Shown here: piece after piece, positions 7,072 through 15,954 of the stretch | How the letters are laid out: each line of letters starts with the position of its first letter | How positions within the stretch are numbered: position 1 is the stretch's first letter | NCBI RefSeq assembly: GCF_002149965.1 | Contig: NZ_MSQB01000007.1 | Coordinates: 82,881 to 146,880, forward strand | Origin: Novosphingobium panipatense | GTDB taxonomy: Bacteria; Pseudomonadota; Alphaproteobacteria; Sphingomonadales; Sphingomonadaceae | DNA: 64,000 bases | Direction: 5' to 3' | Notes under the pieces: generated by a model | Database searches by the model: none | Told to the model about the DNA's origin: nothing | The model's input: the letters and a program-made list of their open reading frames with translations, nothing else | Made by a program: the position numbers and the translations under genes

Positions 7072-7344
7072 CTAAACCGGTCGCGCGTGATCCCACATCG
7101 CCTTTGCTGCTTCCAGCTGACGTCGCACCTTTTCATAATTTGCAACGGCCGGATCCGCCGACAAATCTGCGAAAACGGTTTCCATATGCTTGATCTCTTG
7201 CTCGTTCAGATGCCCCTGCCGTCGCGCGGAGCATAACAGAACAAGGGCGCCATCTAGTGCAAGACGGCCAAGGGAGTTTCGTTCATTCACATTATCGATC
7301 ATCCGAACCAGAGCTTGGATAGTTTCAGCCGTCTTGACGTCCAT
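7072..7344 (-). CDS. Hypothetical protein, leftward, between HNH and terminase
   Basis: This 90-residue protein has a good AGGAG site 8 bases before ATG 7344 and is oriented against the surrounding late genes. It is predicted fully helical (TAETIQALVRMIDNVNERNSLGRL... VANYEKVRRQLEAAKAMWDHARPV). Opposite orientation and slightly lower GC suggest an independently expressed lysogenic gene (moron). No family is recognised. The 154 bases between its start and the small terminase gene have room for a divergent promoter but hold no clear motif. Confidence 0.6.
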   Translation of the reverse strand: MDVKTAETIQALVRMIDNVNERNSLGRLALDGALVLLCSARRQGHLNEQEIKHMETVFADLSADPAVANYEKVRRQLEAAKAMWDHARPV

Positions 7345-7498
7345 TTAGGTCTCCTCTGTCGAGGGCAAACGTAGCGCACCTACCCCCCTTCCGAAAGTCT
7401 GAGCCGACCTAGGCCTAGACCGCTACTGGACCTTCATGTGCGCCGAGACCAATTTTTGAGGGGGGAGGGTTTCAGCCATTTCCCTCAGCGAGGCATCA

Positions 7499-7927
7499 AT
7501 GACCAACGTCGTCGAGCTTGATGGCGGCGATGGCATCCCGCCTGAGCCGAACTGGCGGAGCATCTTCGGCCGTGCCGCAGATCGCGAAGCCGCTTCGGCT
7601 TACTGGAAAGGCATCATCAGCGAGTTGCGGTCCGCCGAGAAGCTCGCGGTCGCGAACGAGCATTCGATCAAGCGGCTGGTGGTTGCCTACATCACCTACG
7701 ACATCAGCGCCCGCGAGGTTCTGAAGTCGGGACCGGTGATAAAGGCAAAGAAAACCGGGGTGCCGACGTATAACCCCTGGTGGACTACCATGAGCAACGC
7801 CGACAGCCAGGCTGCCGCGCTCGAGAAGTCGCTCTGCATCAGTCCGCGTGATCGCGGCGCAGGCGCCAAGGTAGAACGGAAGGCTCGCCGGCAGACCGGC
7901 GGCGGATACCTGAAGAACCGTGGCTAA
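7499..7927 (+). CDS. Terminase small subunit, P27 family
   Basis: This 142-residue DNA-recognition subunit of the packaging motor matches P27-type small terminases: WRSIFGRAADREAASAYWKGIISELRSAEKLAVANEHSIKRLVVAYITYDISARE, then a helical region ending GVPTYNPWWTTMSNADSQAAALEKSLCISPRDR. It starts at ATG 7499 and overlaps the large-subunit start by 8 bases, the usual pairing. It should bind the packaging site and hand the DNA to the large subunit. Confidence 0.88.
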   Translation: MTNVVELDGGDGIPPEPNWRSIFGRAADREAASAYWKGIISELRSAEKLAVANEHSIKRLVVAYITYDISAREVLKSGPVIKAKKTGVPTYNPWWTTMSNADSQAAALEKSLCISPRDRGAGAKVERKARRQTGGGYLKNRG

Positions 7928-9734
7928 CCGCTTCCTGTCGGACCCAGATCCGACGACGGCATGGGCAAAGGCGGCAGTCGAAGGAAAGCTGTTCACCTGC
8001 GGCGAGCTCGTCCGGCACGCCGCCGAGCGCCACCTGCGCGATATTCGTGACGGCGAGCGCCGCGGCATCTTCTGGCGGCCTGATGCGGCCGCTCACTTCC
8101 TGAATTTCCTCCCGTCGGTTTTCCAGGTGACGGACGGGCCAGCCGCCGGCGAGCCATTTTACCCGTTGGAGTATCACACCTTTGTCGGCGGAAGTCTGTT
8201 TGGCTGGCGAACGGCGACCAACCGCTGGCGCTTCCGAACCGGCTGGCTGGAGACGGGGAAGGGGCAAGCAAAGTCCCCGCTGATGGGCGCCATCGGCGTC
8301 TACATCATGGGCTGGTGCGATATTCCGCGCGCGCAGTGCTATGCAATCGGAGAAGACAAGGCCACCGCCAACGTCCTTTTCCGCGACGCCGTCGCGATGT
8401 GCCGTGCCGACATTCCGGGCGGCGATGAAGGCGAGAGCCTGGAAGGTCTAGGCGAGGTACTAATCCGAGGTGAACTCGAGAACGCCTGGAAAATCGAGCA
8501 TCCCGATAGCGGTTCGTTCTTCATGCCGATTGCCAGCGGCGAAAGTCAGTCGGGCCCGCGGCCGTCCTATGTCGCCGGCGACGAGATCCACGAACTGAAG
8601 TCCGAATCCGCACTGCTGACGTGGAAGGCGGCAATCGACAAGGTCGCCGGCAACGCCCTGATGTTGATGGGTACGAACACGCCAGCGCGTTCGTCCCAGC
8701 ATGTCGGCACATCCTATTCCGACACCTATCAGCAGATCGTCAAAGGTGAGGCGAGGGACGACACCGCATTCGCGTTCATAGCGCGCATCGATAAGACCGA
8801 TCGCGACACTGTCCTGGACGACGAGAGGGCCTGGCAGAAGTCACTCCCGGCCCTTGGTGAAACCTTCCCGATCGAGAACATTCGCGAGACGGTGAACTCG
8901 GCGAAACTGCGGCCGTCGACGAAGTCCAGCGTGAAGCGCCTCTATTTCGGTATCGACAGTGCTGCAGCGGACTTCTGGATCAGCGAAGACAAGTGGACCG
9001 CAGTACAAGGGGTGGTCGATGCCCGCGCGATGCGAGGGCGCAAGTCCTGGCTGTCGCTCGATCTCTCGCAGAAGAACGACCTTACCGCTCTATCGCAAGC
9101 ATGGGAGCTTCCCGACGAGCTGATAGCGGTGAAGTCTTGGTACTGGACCACGAAAGAGGGCCTGGAAGAGCGAGCGGACCGCGATAAAGCGCCATATGTC
9201 GATTGGGTCGAGGACAAGTACCTGACCGCCACGCCCGGCGCGACGATCGATCACACCTATGTCGCCCAGCAGGTAAAGGAACTGGTGGCAGATCACGAAG
9301 TAGAGGCCTTGGTCGTAGACCCGGCTTTTCTGACCTCATTCACCGACGCCTGCGATCAGGTTGGCCTAGACTGGTGGCTCTGGGAAGGCCCCGGAAAGCC
9401 CGAAGGTCGGGGCCTCAAGATCGTCAAGCATGCCCAGGGTCAGCGGATCATGTTCGAGGAGCGGCAGCTCTGCATGCCTCATTCGATCACTCGGACCGAG
9501 GACCATATCCTCGACGGCAAGCTCGTCATCGATTCCTCACCCGTGACGTACAGCTGCGCAGCGAACGCTTTCATCGAGGCCGATGGCATCGGCAACCGCA
9601 TGTTCAACAAGAAGAAGTCGCGTGGGCGGATCGACGGGATGGTGACCATCGCCATGGCTGTCGGAGCAGCCACCGCCACCGCGAAACCCAAGAAAAAGTC
9701 GGTTTACGCCTCGCGAGGCATCATCCGCGTCTGA
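7920..9734 (+). CDS. Terminase large subunit (HK97-type ATPase/nuclease)
   Basis: This 604-residue packaging motor starts at GTG 7920. The ATPase domain has a Walker-A-like ETGKGQAKS near residue 112 and Walker B AGDEIHELKS near 220. The RNase-H-fold nuclease carries acidic positions in LSLDLSQKNDLTAL (~380), LVVDPAFL (~463) and GRIDGMVTIAMA (~571). Length and domain order are normal for Terminase_1-type enzymes of HK97-like phages. It overlaps the small subunit and is followed by the portal gene, giving the standard head-module order. Confidence 0.96.
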   Translation: MANRFLSDPDPTTAWAKAAVEGKLFTCGELVRHAAERHLRDIRDGERRGIFWRPDAAAHFLNFLPSVFQVTDGPAAGEPFYPLEYHTFVGGSLFGWRTATNRWRFRTGWLETGKGQAKSPLMGAIGVYIMGWCDIPRAQCYAIGEDKATANVLFRDAVAMCRADIPGGDEGESLEGLGEVLIRGELENAWKIEHPDSGSFFMPIASGESQSGPRPSYVAGDEIHELKSESALLTWKAAIDKVAGNALMLMGTNTPARSSQHVGTSYSDTYQQIVKGEARDDTAFAFIARIDKTDRDTVLDDERAWQKSLPALGETFPIENIRETVNSAKLRPSTKSSVKRLYFGIDSAAADFWISEDKWTAVQGVVDARAMRGRKSWLSLDLSQKNDLTALSQAWELPDELIAVKSWYWTTKEGLEERADRDKAPYVDWVEDKYLTATPGATIDHTYVAQQVKELVADHEVEALVVDPAFLTSFTDACDQVGLDWWLWEGPGKPEGRGLKIVKHAQGQRIMFEERQLCMPHSITRTEDHILDGKLVIDSSPVTYSCAANAFIEADGIGNRMFNKKKSRGRIDGMVTIAMAVGAATATAKPKKKSVYASRGIIRV

Positions 9735-9745
9735 CAGGAGGGTGC

Positions 9746-11104
9746 ATGGCATCGCCGGACGATTATCGTCGCCAATCGGGCTACCGCCGGTCCAGCGAGG
9801 CGGGGGTGCAGGTCGCACCGCCCGCGCACATCGGGCACAATGGCGGCCTCGCCATGATAGATCGAACCGGGCCGATTGAGGCATGGCAGTCGATGGAGAT
9901 GGATAGCCCGCTCCTGGCCGAGTTTATGCGGGGAGGTGGAGCGGTCGCGGCTGGAATGACCGTCACGGAAATGACTGCGCTGCGGAACAGCACGTATTTC
10001 CGAGGCGAGAACCTGATCTCCAGTGCAATCGGGATGTTGCCGACGTTCCTGATGCGCCGAACGGTCGATAGCCAGGGCCGCGAGAAAATCGAGAAGGCGA
10101 CCGATCACCCGCTTTATCGGCTGCTGAAGAAACGGCCCAACACCTTCCAAACGGCCTTTGAATTCAAGAGCTATATGCAGCAGCTCGCGCTGCGCGACGG
10201 GAATGCCTACGGCCTGATCGTCCCGGACTATCGGGGCCGGGCCGCCCAGATCATCCCGCTGGCGCGCGGCGCATGCAAGCCGAAGCTACCCGACGACTGG
10301 GTCCTGACTTTCGAATACCGGCGCCCGACCGGCGGTACCGTGATCTTGAAAGCCAACCAGGTCTTCCACTTCCGCCACCCCATGACGCGAGATGGCCTGA
10401 CGGGCCTGAGCATGAAGGACATCGCGCGCGAGACGCTCGGCACCGCCGCACAGGCCGAACGCGCTGCGGGCAAGATGCTCAAGGGCGGGGTGATGGCTGG
10501 CGGGGCACTCGAATCCGAGAACGACCTCGGCGAAGAGGCGATCGAGAACCTGAAGCAGAGCATGCGGGAGCGCTCCATCGATGGCGAGAACGCGGGCGAG
10601 TGGCTGGTGCTCGAGGGCGGTTTGAAGGCGAAGCCCTTCATCACCAGCGCCCGCGACGCTCAGTACGACGAGCTGCGCAAGCGGACCGTTGAAGACATCG
10701 CGCGATTCATGGACGTCCCCCGCCCGTTGCTCATGATGGACGAGACCGCTTGGGGCACCGGCATTGAGCAGCTGGGCCTGTTCTTCGTGACCTACTGCCT
10801 GATGAAGTGGTTCGTCGCGTGGGAACAGGCGATCGAGCGTTCGTGCTTCACCCAGGCGGAACAGGACGCCGACGAGCTCTACGTCAAGTTCAACGAGGGA
10901 GCCTTGCTCCGCGGCTCGCTCAAGGACCAGGCCGAGTTCTTCAAGGCCGCCCTTGGCCCGAACCAAGCGTACCGATCGGTGAATGAGGTCCGCAGCGCCT
11001 TCGACCTGAACCCGAAGACGGGCGACGAAACCGGGCCGGACGCAATCCCGCAGCCATCTGCCGCCGCCGCTACCCCCACGAAGGAGCCTGTTGATGACCG
11101 ATAA
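9746..11104 (+). CDS. Portal protein, HK97 family
   Basis: This 452-residue protein forms the dodecameric DNA entry channel. Start ATG 9746 has a strong AGGAGGG site; the longer in-frame extension lies within the terminase gene and is rejected. Family features are clear: the N-terminal LRNSTYFRGENLISSAIGMLP, a central HPLYRLLKKRPNTFQTAFEFKSYM, and the C-terminal FMDVPRPLLMMDETAWGTGIEQLGLFFVTYCLMKWFVAWEQ segment. It ends 11 bases inside the protease gene, so portal and protease are translationally coupled. Confidence 0.95.
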   Translation: MASPDDYRRQSGYRRSSEAGVQVAPPAHIGHNGGLAMIDRTGPIEAWQSMEMDSPLLAEFMRGGGAVAAGMTVTEMTALRNSTYFRGENLISSAIGMLPTFLMRRTVDSQGREKIEKATDHPLYRLLKKRPNTFQTAFEFKSYMQQLALRDGNAYGLIVPDYRGRAAQIIPLARGACKPKLPDDWVLTFEYRRPTGGTVILKANQVFHFRHPMTRDGLTGLSMKDIARETLGTAAQAERAAGKMLKGGVMAGGALESENDLGEEAIENLKQSMRERSIDGENAGEWLVLEGGLKAKPFITSARDAQYDELRKRTVEDIARFMDVPRPLLMMDETAWGTGIEQLGLFFVTYCLMKWFVAWEQAIERSCFTQAEQDADELYVKFNEGALLRGSLKDQAEFFKAALGPNQAYRSVNEVRSAFDLNPKTGDETGPDAIPQPSAAAATPTKEPVDDR

Positions 11105-12080
11105 GCCGCAGGCGCTGGGGAAACCGGCCGCCGTTCGAACCCTCAATGACCGCCCGCTACCCGGCAAGCCGGCGCCGGTTACCGCCGCCCCGCCCCGCCC
11201 GCGCGGCGTTGCCGGTAAGGTCATGGGCCGGGAGCGCCCTTCCGCGCTGCCGATGCCCGCCACCCGCGAGGTCTATGCCCTGTCGAAGCCGAATGTCCTC
11301 GACCGCTGGAACGAAGTCGGCGCCGGTGTGCGGGCCGTGGCGCGTGGCGACAACGTCATCACGATGTTCGGCGACATCGGCCACGACTATTGGGCTGGGA
11401 CTGAGATCACCGCCAAATCCGTGACTTCGCAGCTCCGCGCCATCGGCGATCGGGACATCGAGGTGCATATCAACTCGGGCGGCGGCGACATGTTCGAAGG
11501 GATCGCGATCTTCAACGTCCTGCGCGAGCACCCCCAGAACGTCACCATCAAGGTTATGGGCATGGCTGCCTCCGCCGCATCGGTCATCGCCATGGCGGGC
11601 GACACTATCGAGATCGGCGCGGCCAGCTTCCTGATGATCCACAACTGCTGGGTCGGCGCCGTCGGGAATCGCCACGACATGATCGAGGTCGCAGCCTTTC
11701 TTGAGCCCTTCGACCGGGCCATGGCCGAAACCTACGCGGCGCGGACCGGCTCGGACGTTGCCGAGGTGGTGAAGTGGATGGACGCGGAGACTTGGATGTC
11801 CGGATCGGTGGCCATTGATCGCGGCTTCGCGCAGGCGCTGCTCGCGGCAGACCAGGTCACCGTCGACGAAGCGGCCAAGGCTGCCGACCTTGCCACCAAC
11901 GAACTTCGCGCGATGGAGCTGACGCTCGTCGCTGCGGGTCACACGCGCTCCGATGCGCGCGCCCGCATCAACAAGATCAAGGGTACGCCAGGCGCTGCCC
12001 ACGATGACGTCGACACGCCGGGCGCTGCCGACACAGAACTCGCCCTGCCGCTCGCAGGGCTTCTCGACGCGTTCCGCTAG
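11094..12080 (+). CDS. Prohead maturation protease, ClpP-like (S14)
   Basis: This 328-residue protein has a ~60-residue Pro/Arg-rich leader and then a ClpP fold. EVHINSGGGDMFEGIAIF gives the oxyanion strand, GMAASAASV carries the probable nucleophile Ser160, and MIHN the His183. The C-terminal part (~230-328) is helical and charged, as in fused scaffold-like tails. It should remove the capsid delta domain during maturation. ATG 11094 sits 7 bases after AAGGAG; a TTG one codon earlier is less likely. Order portal-protease-capsid is diagnostic of HK97-like heads. Confidence 0.93.
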   Translation: MTDKPQALGKPAAVRTLNDRPLPGKPAPVTAAPPRPRGVAGKVMGRERPSALPMPATREVYALSKPNVLDRWNEVGAGVRAVARGDNVITMFGDIGHDYWAGTEITAKSVTSQLRAIGDRDIEVHINSGGGDMFEGIAIFNVLREHPQNVTIKVMGMAASAASVIAMAGDTIEIGAASFLMIHNCWVGAVGNRHDMIEVAAFLEPFDRAMAETYAARTGSDVAEVVKWMDAETWMSGSVAIDRGFAQALLAADQVTVDEAAKAADLATNELRAMELTLVAAGHTRSDARARINKIKGTPGAAHDDVDTPGAADTELALPLAGLLDAFR

Positions 12081-12092
12081 GAGACTACCAAA

Positions 12093-13490
12093 ATGAAGTT
12101 CATGAACCGAACCGCCCTCGCGGCGGTGGCGACTCTGCTTGCCTATCCGCTCCGCGTGCTCGCCGCACCGGAAAAGCCCGCCAATCCCCTCGTTGCCCCG
12201 ACGCTGGGTGATCTCGCCGCTGCCGGCGATGTCGTTATCCCCCGCGCCTTGGCAACCGCCAGCATTCGTGCCGACGGTTCCGATCCCAAGGCGCTGATCG
12301 CCCAGATCAACGCCGCGGTGAAGGAAATGCGCGAGGTGAACGACAGCCGCCTCGACAAGCTGGAAGCGAAGGTCGACCCTCTCGACGTCCAGCAGTTCGA
12401 GAAGATCAGCGAAACCGTCACCGACATGGAGACGGCCCTGAACGCGATCAACGCCAAGATCGCAGCCGCTGCTCTGAACGGCGCCCAGCGCGCCCAGCCT
12501 GTCGATGCGGCCTACACCGAAAAGTTCGTTGCTTGGGCCCGGGACGGGTCGACCGAGAACGAGCTGAAGGCGATGCACCGCCCTGGTCAGCCCCGCGCAG
12601 CCATGACGGAGGGCAGCGCAGCCGATGGCGGCCTAACCACTCCCATCGAATGGGATCGCACCATCGAGGGGCGCCTGAAGCTGATCTCGCCGTTCCGTCA
12701 GAACGCCAAGGTGCAGGTCACTTCCCGCGCTGGCTTCACCAAGCTGTTCACCGACCGTGCCGTTGGCAGTGGCTGGGTGGGTGAAACCGCGTCGCGCCCC
12801 GCTACCAGCACGCCGCAGTTCACCGCGCTGACCTTCGGCCACGGCGAGATCTACGCCAACCCCGCCGCGTCCCAGACGCTGCTTGAAGACAGCGAGATCG
12901 ACATTGAGGAATGGCTCGCGGGCGAGGTCGACACCGAGTTCGAGCGCCAGGAATCGATCGCCTTCTGGTCCGGCGACGGCGTGAACAAGCCGCGCGGCCT
13001 GCTCAACTTCGTCGAGGGAGGCACCTTCGCCGACACCCACCCCTGGGGTGCGATCGAGGCGGTGGCGTCCGGCGCCGCGAACGGGTTCACCTCCGACCCG
13101 ATCATCGACCTCATGTACAAGCTGCCGGCTGCGTACGCTGCCAATGCCAAGTTCTTCGCGAACCGCTCGTCGCTCGGCGCGATCCGTAAACTGAAGGACG
13201 GCAACGGCAATTACCTCTGGCAGCCGACCTTCGTGGCAGGTCAGCCCTCCACCTTGGGTGGATACTCGCTGATCGACATGCCCGACATGCCCATCGTCGC
13301 GGCCGGTAACGTGTCGCTGCTCTTCGGCGACATGGAACGAACGTACCTCATCATCGATCGCCGCGGCACGATGATGCTGCGCGACCCCTACACCAACAAG
13401 CCGTTCGTCAGCTTCTACACCACGAAGCGCGTCGGCGGCGGTGTCCAGAACCCGGACGCCATGAAGGCGATGATCATCGGCGCAGGTTGA
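12093..13490 (+). CDS. Major capsid protein, HK97 fold
   Basis: This is a 465-residue capsid subunit. The first ~110 residues are the scaffolding delta domain, ending in a coiled-coil (VKEMREVNDSRLDKLEAKVDPL...). The mature HK97 fold starts near residue 165 (AMTEGSAADGGLTTPIEWDR) and includes the usual VAGRP-like, FVAGQPSTLGGYSL and C-terminal KRVGGGVQNPDAMKAM segments. Oddly, residues 1-25 (MNRTALAAVATLLAYPLRVLAAPE) read like a Sec signal peptide, though they belong to a part expected to be cleaved by the protease. TAGGAG precedes the start, and a GC-rich hairpin follows the stop. Confidence 0.95.
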   Translation: MKFMNRTALAAVATLLAYPLRVLAAPEKPANPLVAPTLGDLAAAGDVVIPRALATASIRADGSDPKALIAQINAAVKEMREVNDSRLDKLEAKVDPLDVQQFEKISETVTDMETALNAINAKIAAAALNGAQRAQPVDAAYTEKFVAWARDGSTENELKAMHRPGQPRAAMTEGSAADGGLTTPIEWDRTIEGRLKLISPFRQNAKVQVTSRAGFTKLFTDRAVGSGWVGETASRPATSTPQFTALTFGHGEIYANPAASQTLLEDSEIDIEEWLAGEVDTEFERQESIAFWSGDGVNKPRGLLNFVEGGTFADTHPWGAIEAVASGAANGFTSDPIIDLMYKLPAAYAANAKFFANRSSLGAIRKLKDGNGNYLWQPTFVAGQPSTLGGYSLIDMPDMPIVAAGNVSLLFGDMERTYLIIDRRGTMMLRDPYTNKPFVSFYTTKRVGGGVQNPDAMKAMIIGAG

Positions 13491-13496
13491 GAGCTT

Positions 13497-13520
13497 CCGG
13501 GGCGGTTCACGCCGCCCCGG
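13497..13520 (+). terminator. GC-rich hairpin after the capsid gene
   Basis: CCGGGGCGG at 13497-13505 pairs perfectly with CCGCCCCGG at 13512-13520 across a six-base loop, six bases after the capsid stop. There is no T-tract, so it may stabilise the capsid mRNA end rather than terminate. Confidence 0.5.
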
Positions 13521-13572
13521 TTGATCGAAGCGACGCTGCGCGCGCCGTTTCGGTCAACCCCAGGAGATCCCG

Positions 13573-13821
13573 ATGACCACCAAGCCGAAGCCCGAGGCGG
13601 CAGACACCGCCACCAAGGCCGCCAACATCCCGCCCGCAACGGAAATCGATACTTCCGGCGCTCCGCAGCAGATCGTCCCCGACGTCGATATGTCCCACCC
13701 GGCCGTCGACGACGACCCGCGTGCGGGAACCACGGACGAGCAGAACCGGATCGATTTCAACGATCCCACGATCGAGAGCCACAAGGCTGTCGAGAAGAAC
13801 CTCGCCAGTAAGGGCGCTTAA
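13573..13821 (+). CDS. Small acidic phage head-region protein of unknown function
   Basis: This 82-residue protein has CAGGAG upstream of ATG 13573. It is Ala/Pro/Asp-rich with no hydrophobic core (EIDTSGAPQQIVPDVDMSHPAVDDDP, then IDFNDPTIESHKAVEKNLASKGA), so it is probably disordered. It sits between capsid and connector genes, where small decoration or scaffolding-like proteins are often found, but no family is recognised. It is bracketed by two hairpins. Confidence 0.6.
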   Translation: MTTKPKPEAADTATKAANIPPATEIDTSGAPQQIVPDVDMSHPAVDDDPRAGTTDEQNRIDFNDPTIESHKAVEKNLASKGA

Positions 13822-13833
13822 GGCATCAGCGCA

Positions 13834-13864
13834 GCGGGCCGGTGCATAACCGGCCCGCATTTTC
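13834..13864 (+). terminator. Terminator-like hairpin between head genes
   Basis: GCGGGCCGGT at 13834-13843 pairs perfectly with ACCGGCCCGC at 13849-13858, followed by ATTTTC. The short T-run suggests partial termination, which would lower expression of the connector genes relative to capsid. Confidence 0.6.
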
Positions 13865-13875
13865 GGAGCTTCACC

Positions 13876-14400
13876 ATGGCACTTCCCGTTTCGCTGGACG
13901 AGGCCAAGGCGCAGCTTCGCGTCGACGGCGACGAGCAGGACGACGAGATCCTCGGCTTCATCAGCGACGCCGCCGACTGGGTCGAGCGCCGCACCGGACA
14001 AATCCTTGAGGCGCGCGAAGTCACCGAGCAGGTCCGTGCCGGTCGCGTCCTCACCCTTCGGGCCTGGCCCGTCGCGGCTGCCGCCGTCCCGGAGGTTTCT
14101 TATGCTGGCAGTGACGGCCTTCCCATCACGGTCAGCGGCGCCCGCCTCGACATCACCCGCCGCCCCGCCCGAGTGCTGCCTGCCACCGGTACCTCCTGGC
14201 CTTTCCGCAACTCCGATCTCTGCACTGTCTCGGTTCGCGCCGGATACGAGGACCCTGCGGCTGTCCCCCGCGTCTTGCGCAGGGCCATGCTCCTGCTGAT
14301 CGGCGCCTATGACGCTGACCGCGAAGGCGGCAGCACCTTGGCCGATGCGGAAACAGCAGCTGGGCGCCTGTGTGAGAAGCTCAAGAGGCACACGCTGTGA
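13876..14400 (+). CDS. Head-tail connector protein (gp6/phiE125 gp8 type)
   Basis: This 174-residue head-completion protein shows the family N-terminus LDEAKAQLRVDGDEQDDEILGFISDAADWVERRTGQIL, an all-helical connector fold that docks below the portal. The middle is the usual variable beta segment, and the C-terminus returns to helices (PRVLRRAMLLLIGAYDADREGG). It overlaps the next gene by GTGA. Position between capsid and the gp16-like adaptor agrees with HK97 gp6. Confidence 0.88.
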   Translation: MALPVSLDEAKAQLRVDGDEQDDEILGFISDAADWVERRTGQILEAREVTEQVRAGRVLTLRAWPVAAAAVPEVSYAGSDGLPITVSGARLDITRRPARVLPATGTSWPFRNSDLCTVSVRAGYEDPAAVPRVLRRAMLLLIGAYDADREGGSTLADAETAAGRLCEKLKRHTL

Positions 14401-14741
14401 AGAAAGGGCCTCTCAACCGCCGCATCCAGTTCGAGCGTCCGGTTACGACCCGCGATCCTACCTACAACACCTCGAAAACGACTTGGGAGCCGCATGCGAA
14501 GGTCTGGGCAGAGGTCCGCGACGTGCTGCCGAGCCGGGCGGAAAGCGTGGACGAGAGCGCCTCGCTCCAGCAGCGCCCGGCGCGCATCCGCATGCGTTAT
14601 CGTGAGGACATTACCCCAGACATGCGCGTGATCTACCGAGGCCGTACCCTGGAGATCGTCTCCGGGCCGGCCGAAATTGGCCGCCGAGACGGCCTCGAGC
14701 TCATCGCGCAGGAACTCTCGACGCGAGGCGAAAAGCCATGA
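14397..14741 (+). CDS. Head-tail adaptor / head closure protein (SPP1 gp16-like)
   Basis: This 114-residue protein starts at GTG 14397 overlapping the connector stop. Sequence features (LNRRIQFERPVTTRD, WAEVRDVLPSRAESVDESASLQQRPARIRMRYREDITPDMRVIYRGRTLEIVSGPAEIGRR) match the Phage_H_T_join/gp16-like family, a small beta-barrel that seals the head after packaging. It is coupled to the next gene by ATGA. Confidence 0.88.
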   Translation: MKKGPLNRRIQFERPVTTRDPTYNTSKTTWEPHAKVWAEVRDVLPSRAESVDESASLQQRPARIRMRYREDITPDMRVIYRGRTLEIVSGPAEIGRRDGLELIAQELSTRGEKP

Positions 14742-15292
14742 GCCGCAATTTCCCGGTCAAGGGCCTCTCCGACCTCGACGCTTTCCTTTCGGCCTTGCCT
14801 AAGCGGATGCAGAAGCAGGGAATCCGACAAGGCCTCACCGCAGCCGCGGCGCCGATCCGCGATGAAGCTCGCGCACGAGCGCCGAAGAAGAGCGGCAAGA
14901 TGGCGAAGGCCATCAAGACAGGTTCGCCTCGCCAGAATCATGACGGCACGTTCTCGGTCAGCATCCGCCTCGTCGGCGAGCACGCTTTCCTCGGGTCGTT
15001 CTTCGAATGGGGCGTGCAGGCGCACTTGATCGCCCGGACCGGCGCCGGTGAAGGCCGTGTCGCCGTTCGCAAGGCGGCTGAGGGAAAAGGCAAGATCTCC
15101 ACGAAGCCGATCAAGATCGGCGATCGCTTCATCTCCGGGATAATCAACCACCCCGGCTTTGCGGCTCACCCTTTCATGCGCCCGGCGCTCGACGCGAAGG
15201 CGGACGAGGCAATCCAGGCATTCGCAACGAAAGTCCGCTCCTTCATCGAAGGCAAGACGGGCTTCGTGGCTTCGATCGATGAGGCGGCCTGA
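14738..15292 (+). CDS. HK97 gp10-family tail-completion protein
   Basis: This 184-residue protein of the HK97 gp10 family has the pattern LDAFLSALPKRMQKQGIRQGLTAAAAPIRDEARARAPKKSGKMAKAI at the N-terminus and FLGSFFEWGVQAHL plus HPFMRPALDAKADEAIQAFATKVRSFIE at the C-terminus. Such proteins sit at the head-tail interface. The stop overlaps the following start (TGATGG), giving a run of four coupled joining genes. Confidence 0.88.
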   Translation: MSRNFPVKGLSDLDAFLSALPKRMQKQGIRQGLTAAAAPIRDEARARAPKKSGKMAKAIKTGSPRQNHDGTFSVSIRLVGEHAFLGSFFEWGVQAHLIARTGAGEGRVAVRKAAEGKGKISTKPIKIGDRFISGIINHPGFAAHPFMRPALDAKADEAIQAFATKVRSFIEGKTGFVASIDEAA

Positions 15293-15699
15293 TGGACGGC
15301 GTTGCAGCAATGGTGAAGGCGTTGCTCTCCGACGCTGCCGTGATCGAAATGGTGCCCGCAGACAGGATTTCCCCCGGCCCCAGCTCGCTCGGTTTCGATT
15401 TGCCGTGGATCGCGCTGGAGAGCGTGAGCAAGAACGATCGCAACCTGCCCGCCCCCGGTGAGCGCCGGCACGTTCGCGAGCGGGTGCAGGTGACCGTCCT
15501 GGCCAACGATCATCCCGAGAGGAGCGCAGTCATGCGCGCCGTGCGCCATGCGGCTGCCGATCTGCTGGATATCGAGGTCGACGGCATCGACGCAGTGACC
15601 ATCCACACGGATTCGGCTGGCCCGGACTTCATGATCGAGGACGCCTCGATCTGGTGCCGCACGCAAGATTTTCTCGTCACCTACTCGGAGCCACGCTGA
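15292..15699 (+). CDS. DUF3168-type tail-completion protein
   Basis: This 135-residue protein carries the DUF3168 pattern: MVKALLSDAAVIEMVPADRISPG..LPWIALESVS, VRERVQVTVLANDHPERSAVMRAVRHAAADLL and a C-terminal DFLVTYSEP strand. Members cap the tail tube at its junction with the head (lambda gpU-like place). It overlaps neighbours on both sides, consistent with a stoichiometric joining module. Confidence 0.85.
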   Translation: MDGVAAMVKALLSDAAVIEMVPADRISPGPSSLGFDLPWIALESVSKNDRNLPAPGERRHVRERVQVTVLANDHPERSAVMRAVRHAAADLLDIEVDGIDAVTIHTDSAGPDFMIEDASIWCRTQDFLVTYSEPR

Positions 15700-15890
15700 T
15701 GATCGATACCATCGCCACCCGCCGCACGACCCTGAACGGCAAGACCTATGAGAAGGGCGATACGGTGCCCATGCCCGCCAAGCAGTTCGAAGATCTCAAG
15801 CCGACCAAGCGGTTCTCGCGCGCCCCGGCGGCGAAGAAGGTCACGTCGGGCAAGGCCGATGACACCAAGTCGAGCGGCGCCGCCGACTGA
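15699..15890 (+). CDS. Small phage protein of unknown function
   Basis: This 63-residue frame starts at ATG 15699 overlapping the previous stop. The N-terminal half (MIDTIATRRTTLNGKTYEKGDTVPMPAKQFEDLK) looks like a compact beta segment; the C-terminal 25 residues are Lys/Ala/Ser-rich and probably disordered. Similar short proteins often lie between the joining genes and the tail tube. No function is assigned. Confidence 0.6.
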   Translation: MIDTIATRRTTLNGKTYEKGDTVPMPAKQFEDLKPTKRFSRAPAAKKVTSGKADDTKSSGAAD

Positions 15891-15954
15891 CACGAGATTG
15901 CCGTCCCCGGCGATAGCCCGCCCCGGCTTAGGGGCATTCCTCTGGAGAAATTAG

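Noticed and set aside
9203..9745. Extension of the portal protein into the terminase gene
   Set aside because: The sequence is the wrong frame of terminase; ATG 9746 has a strong ribosome site.
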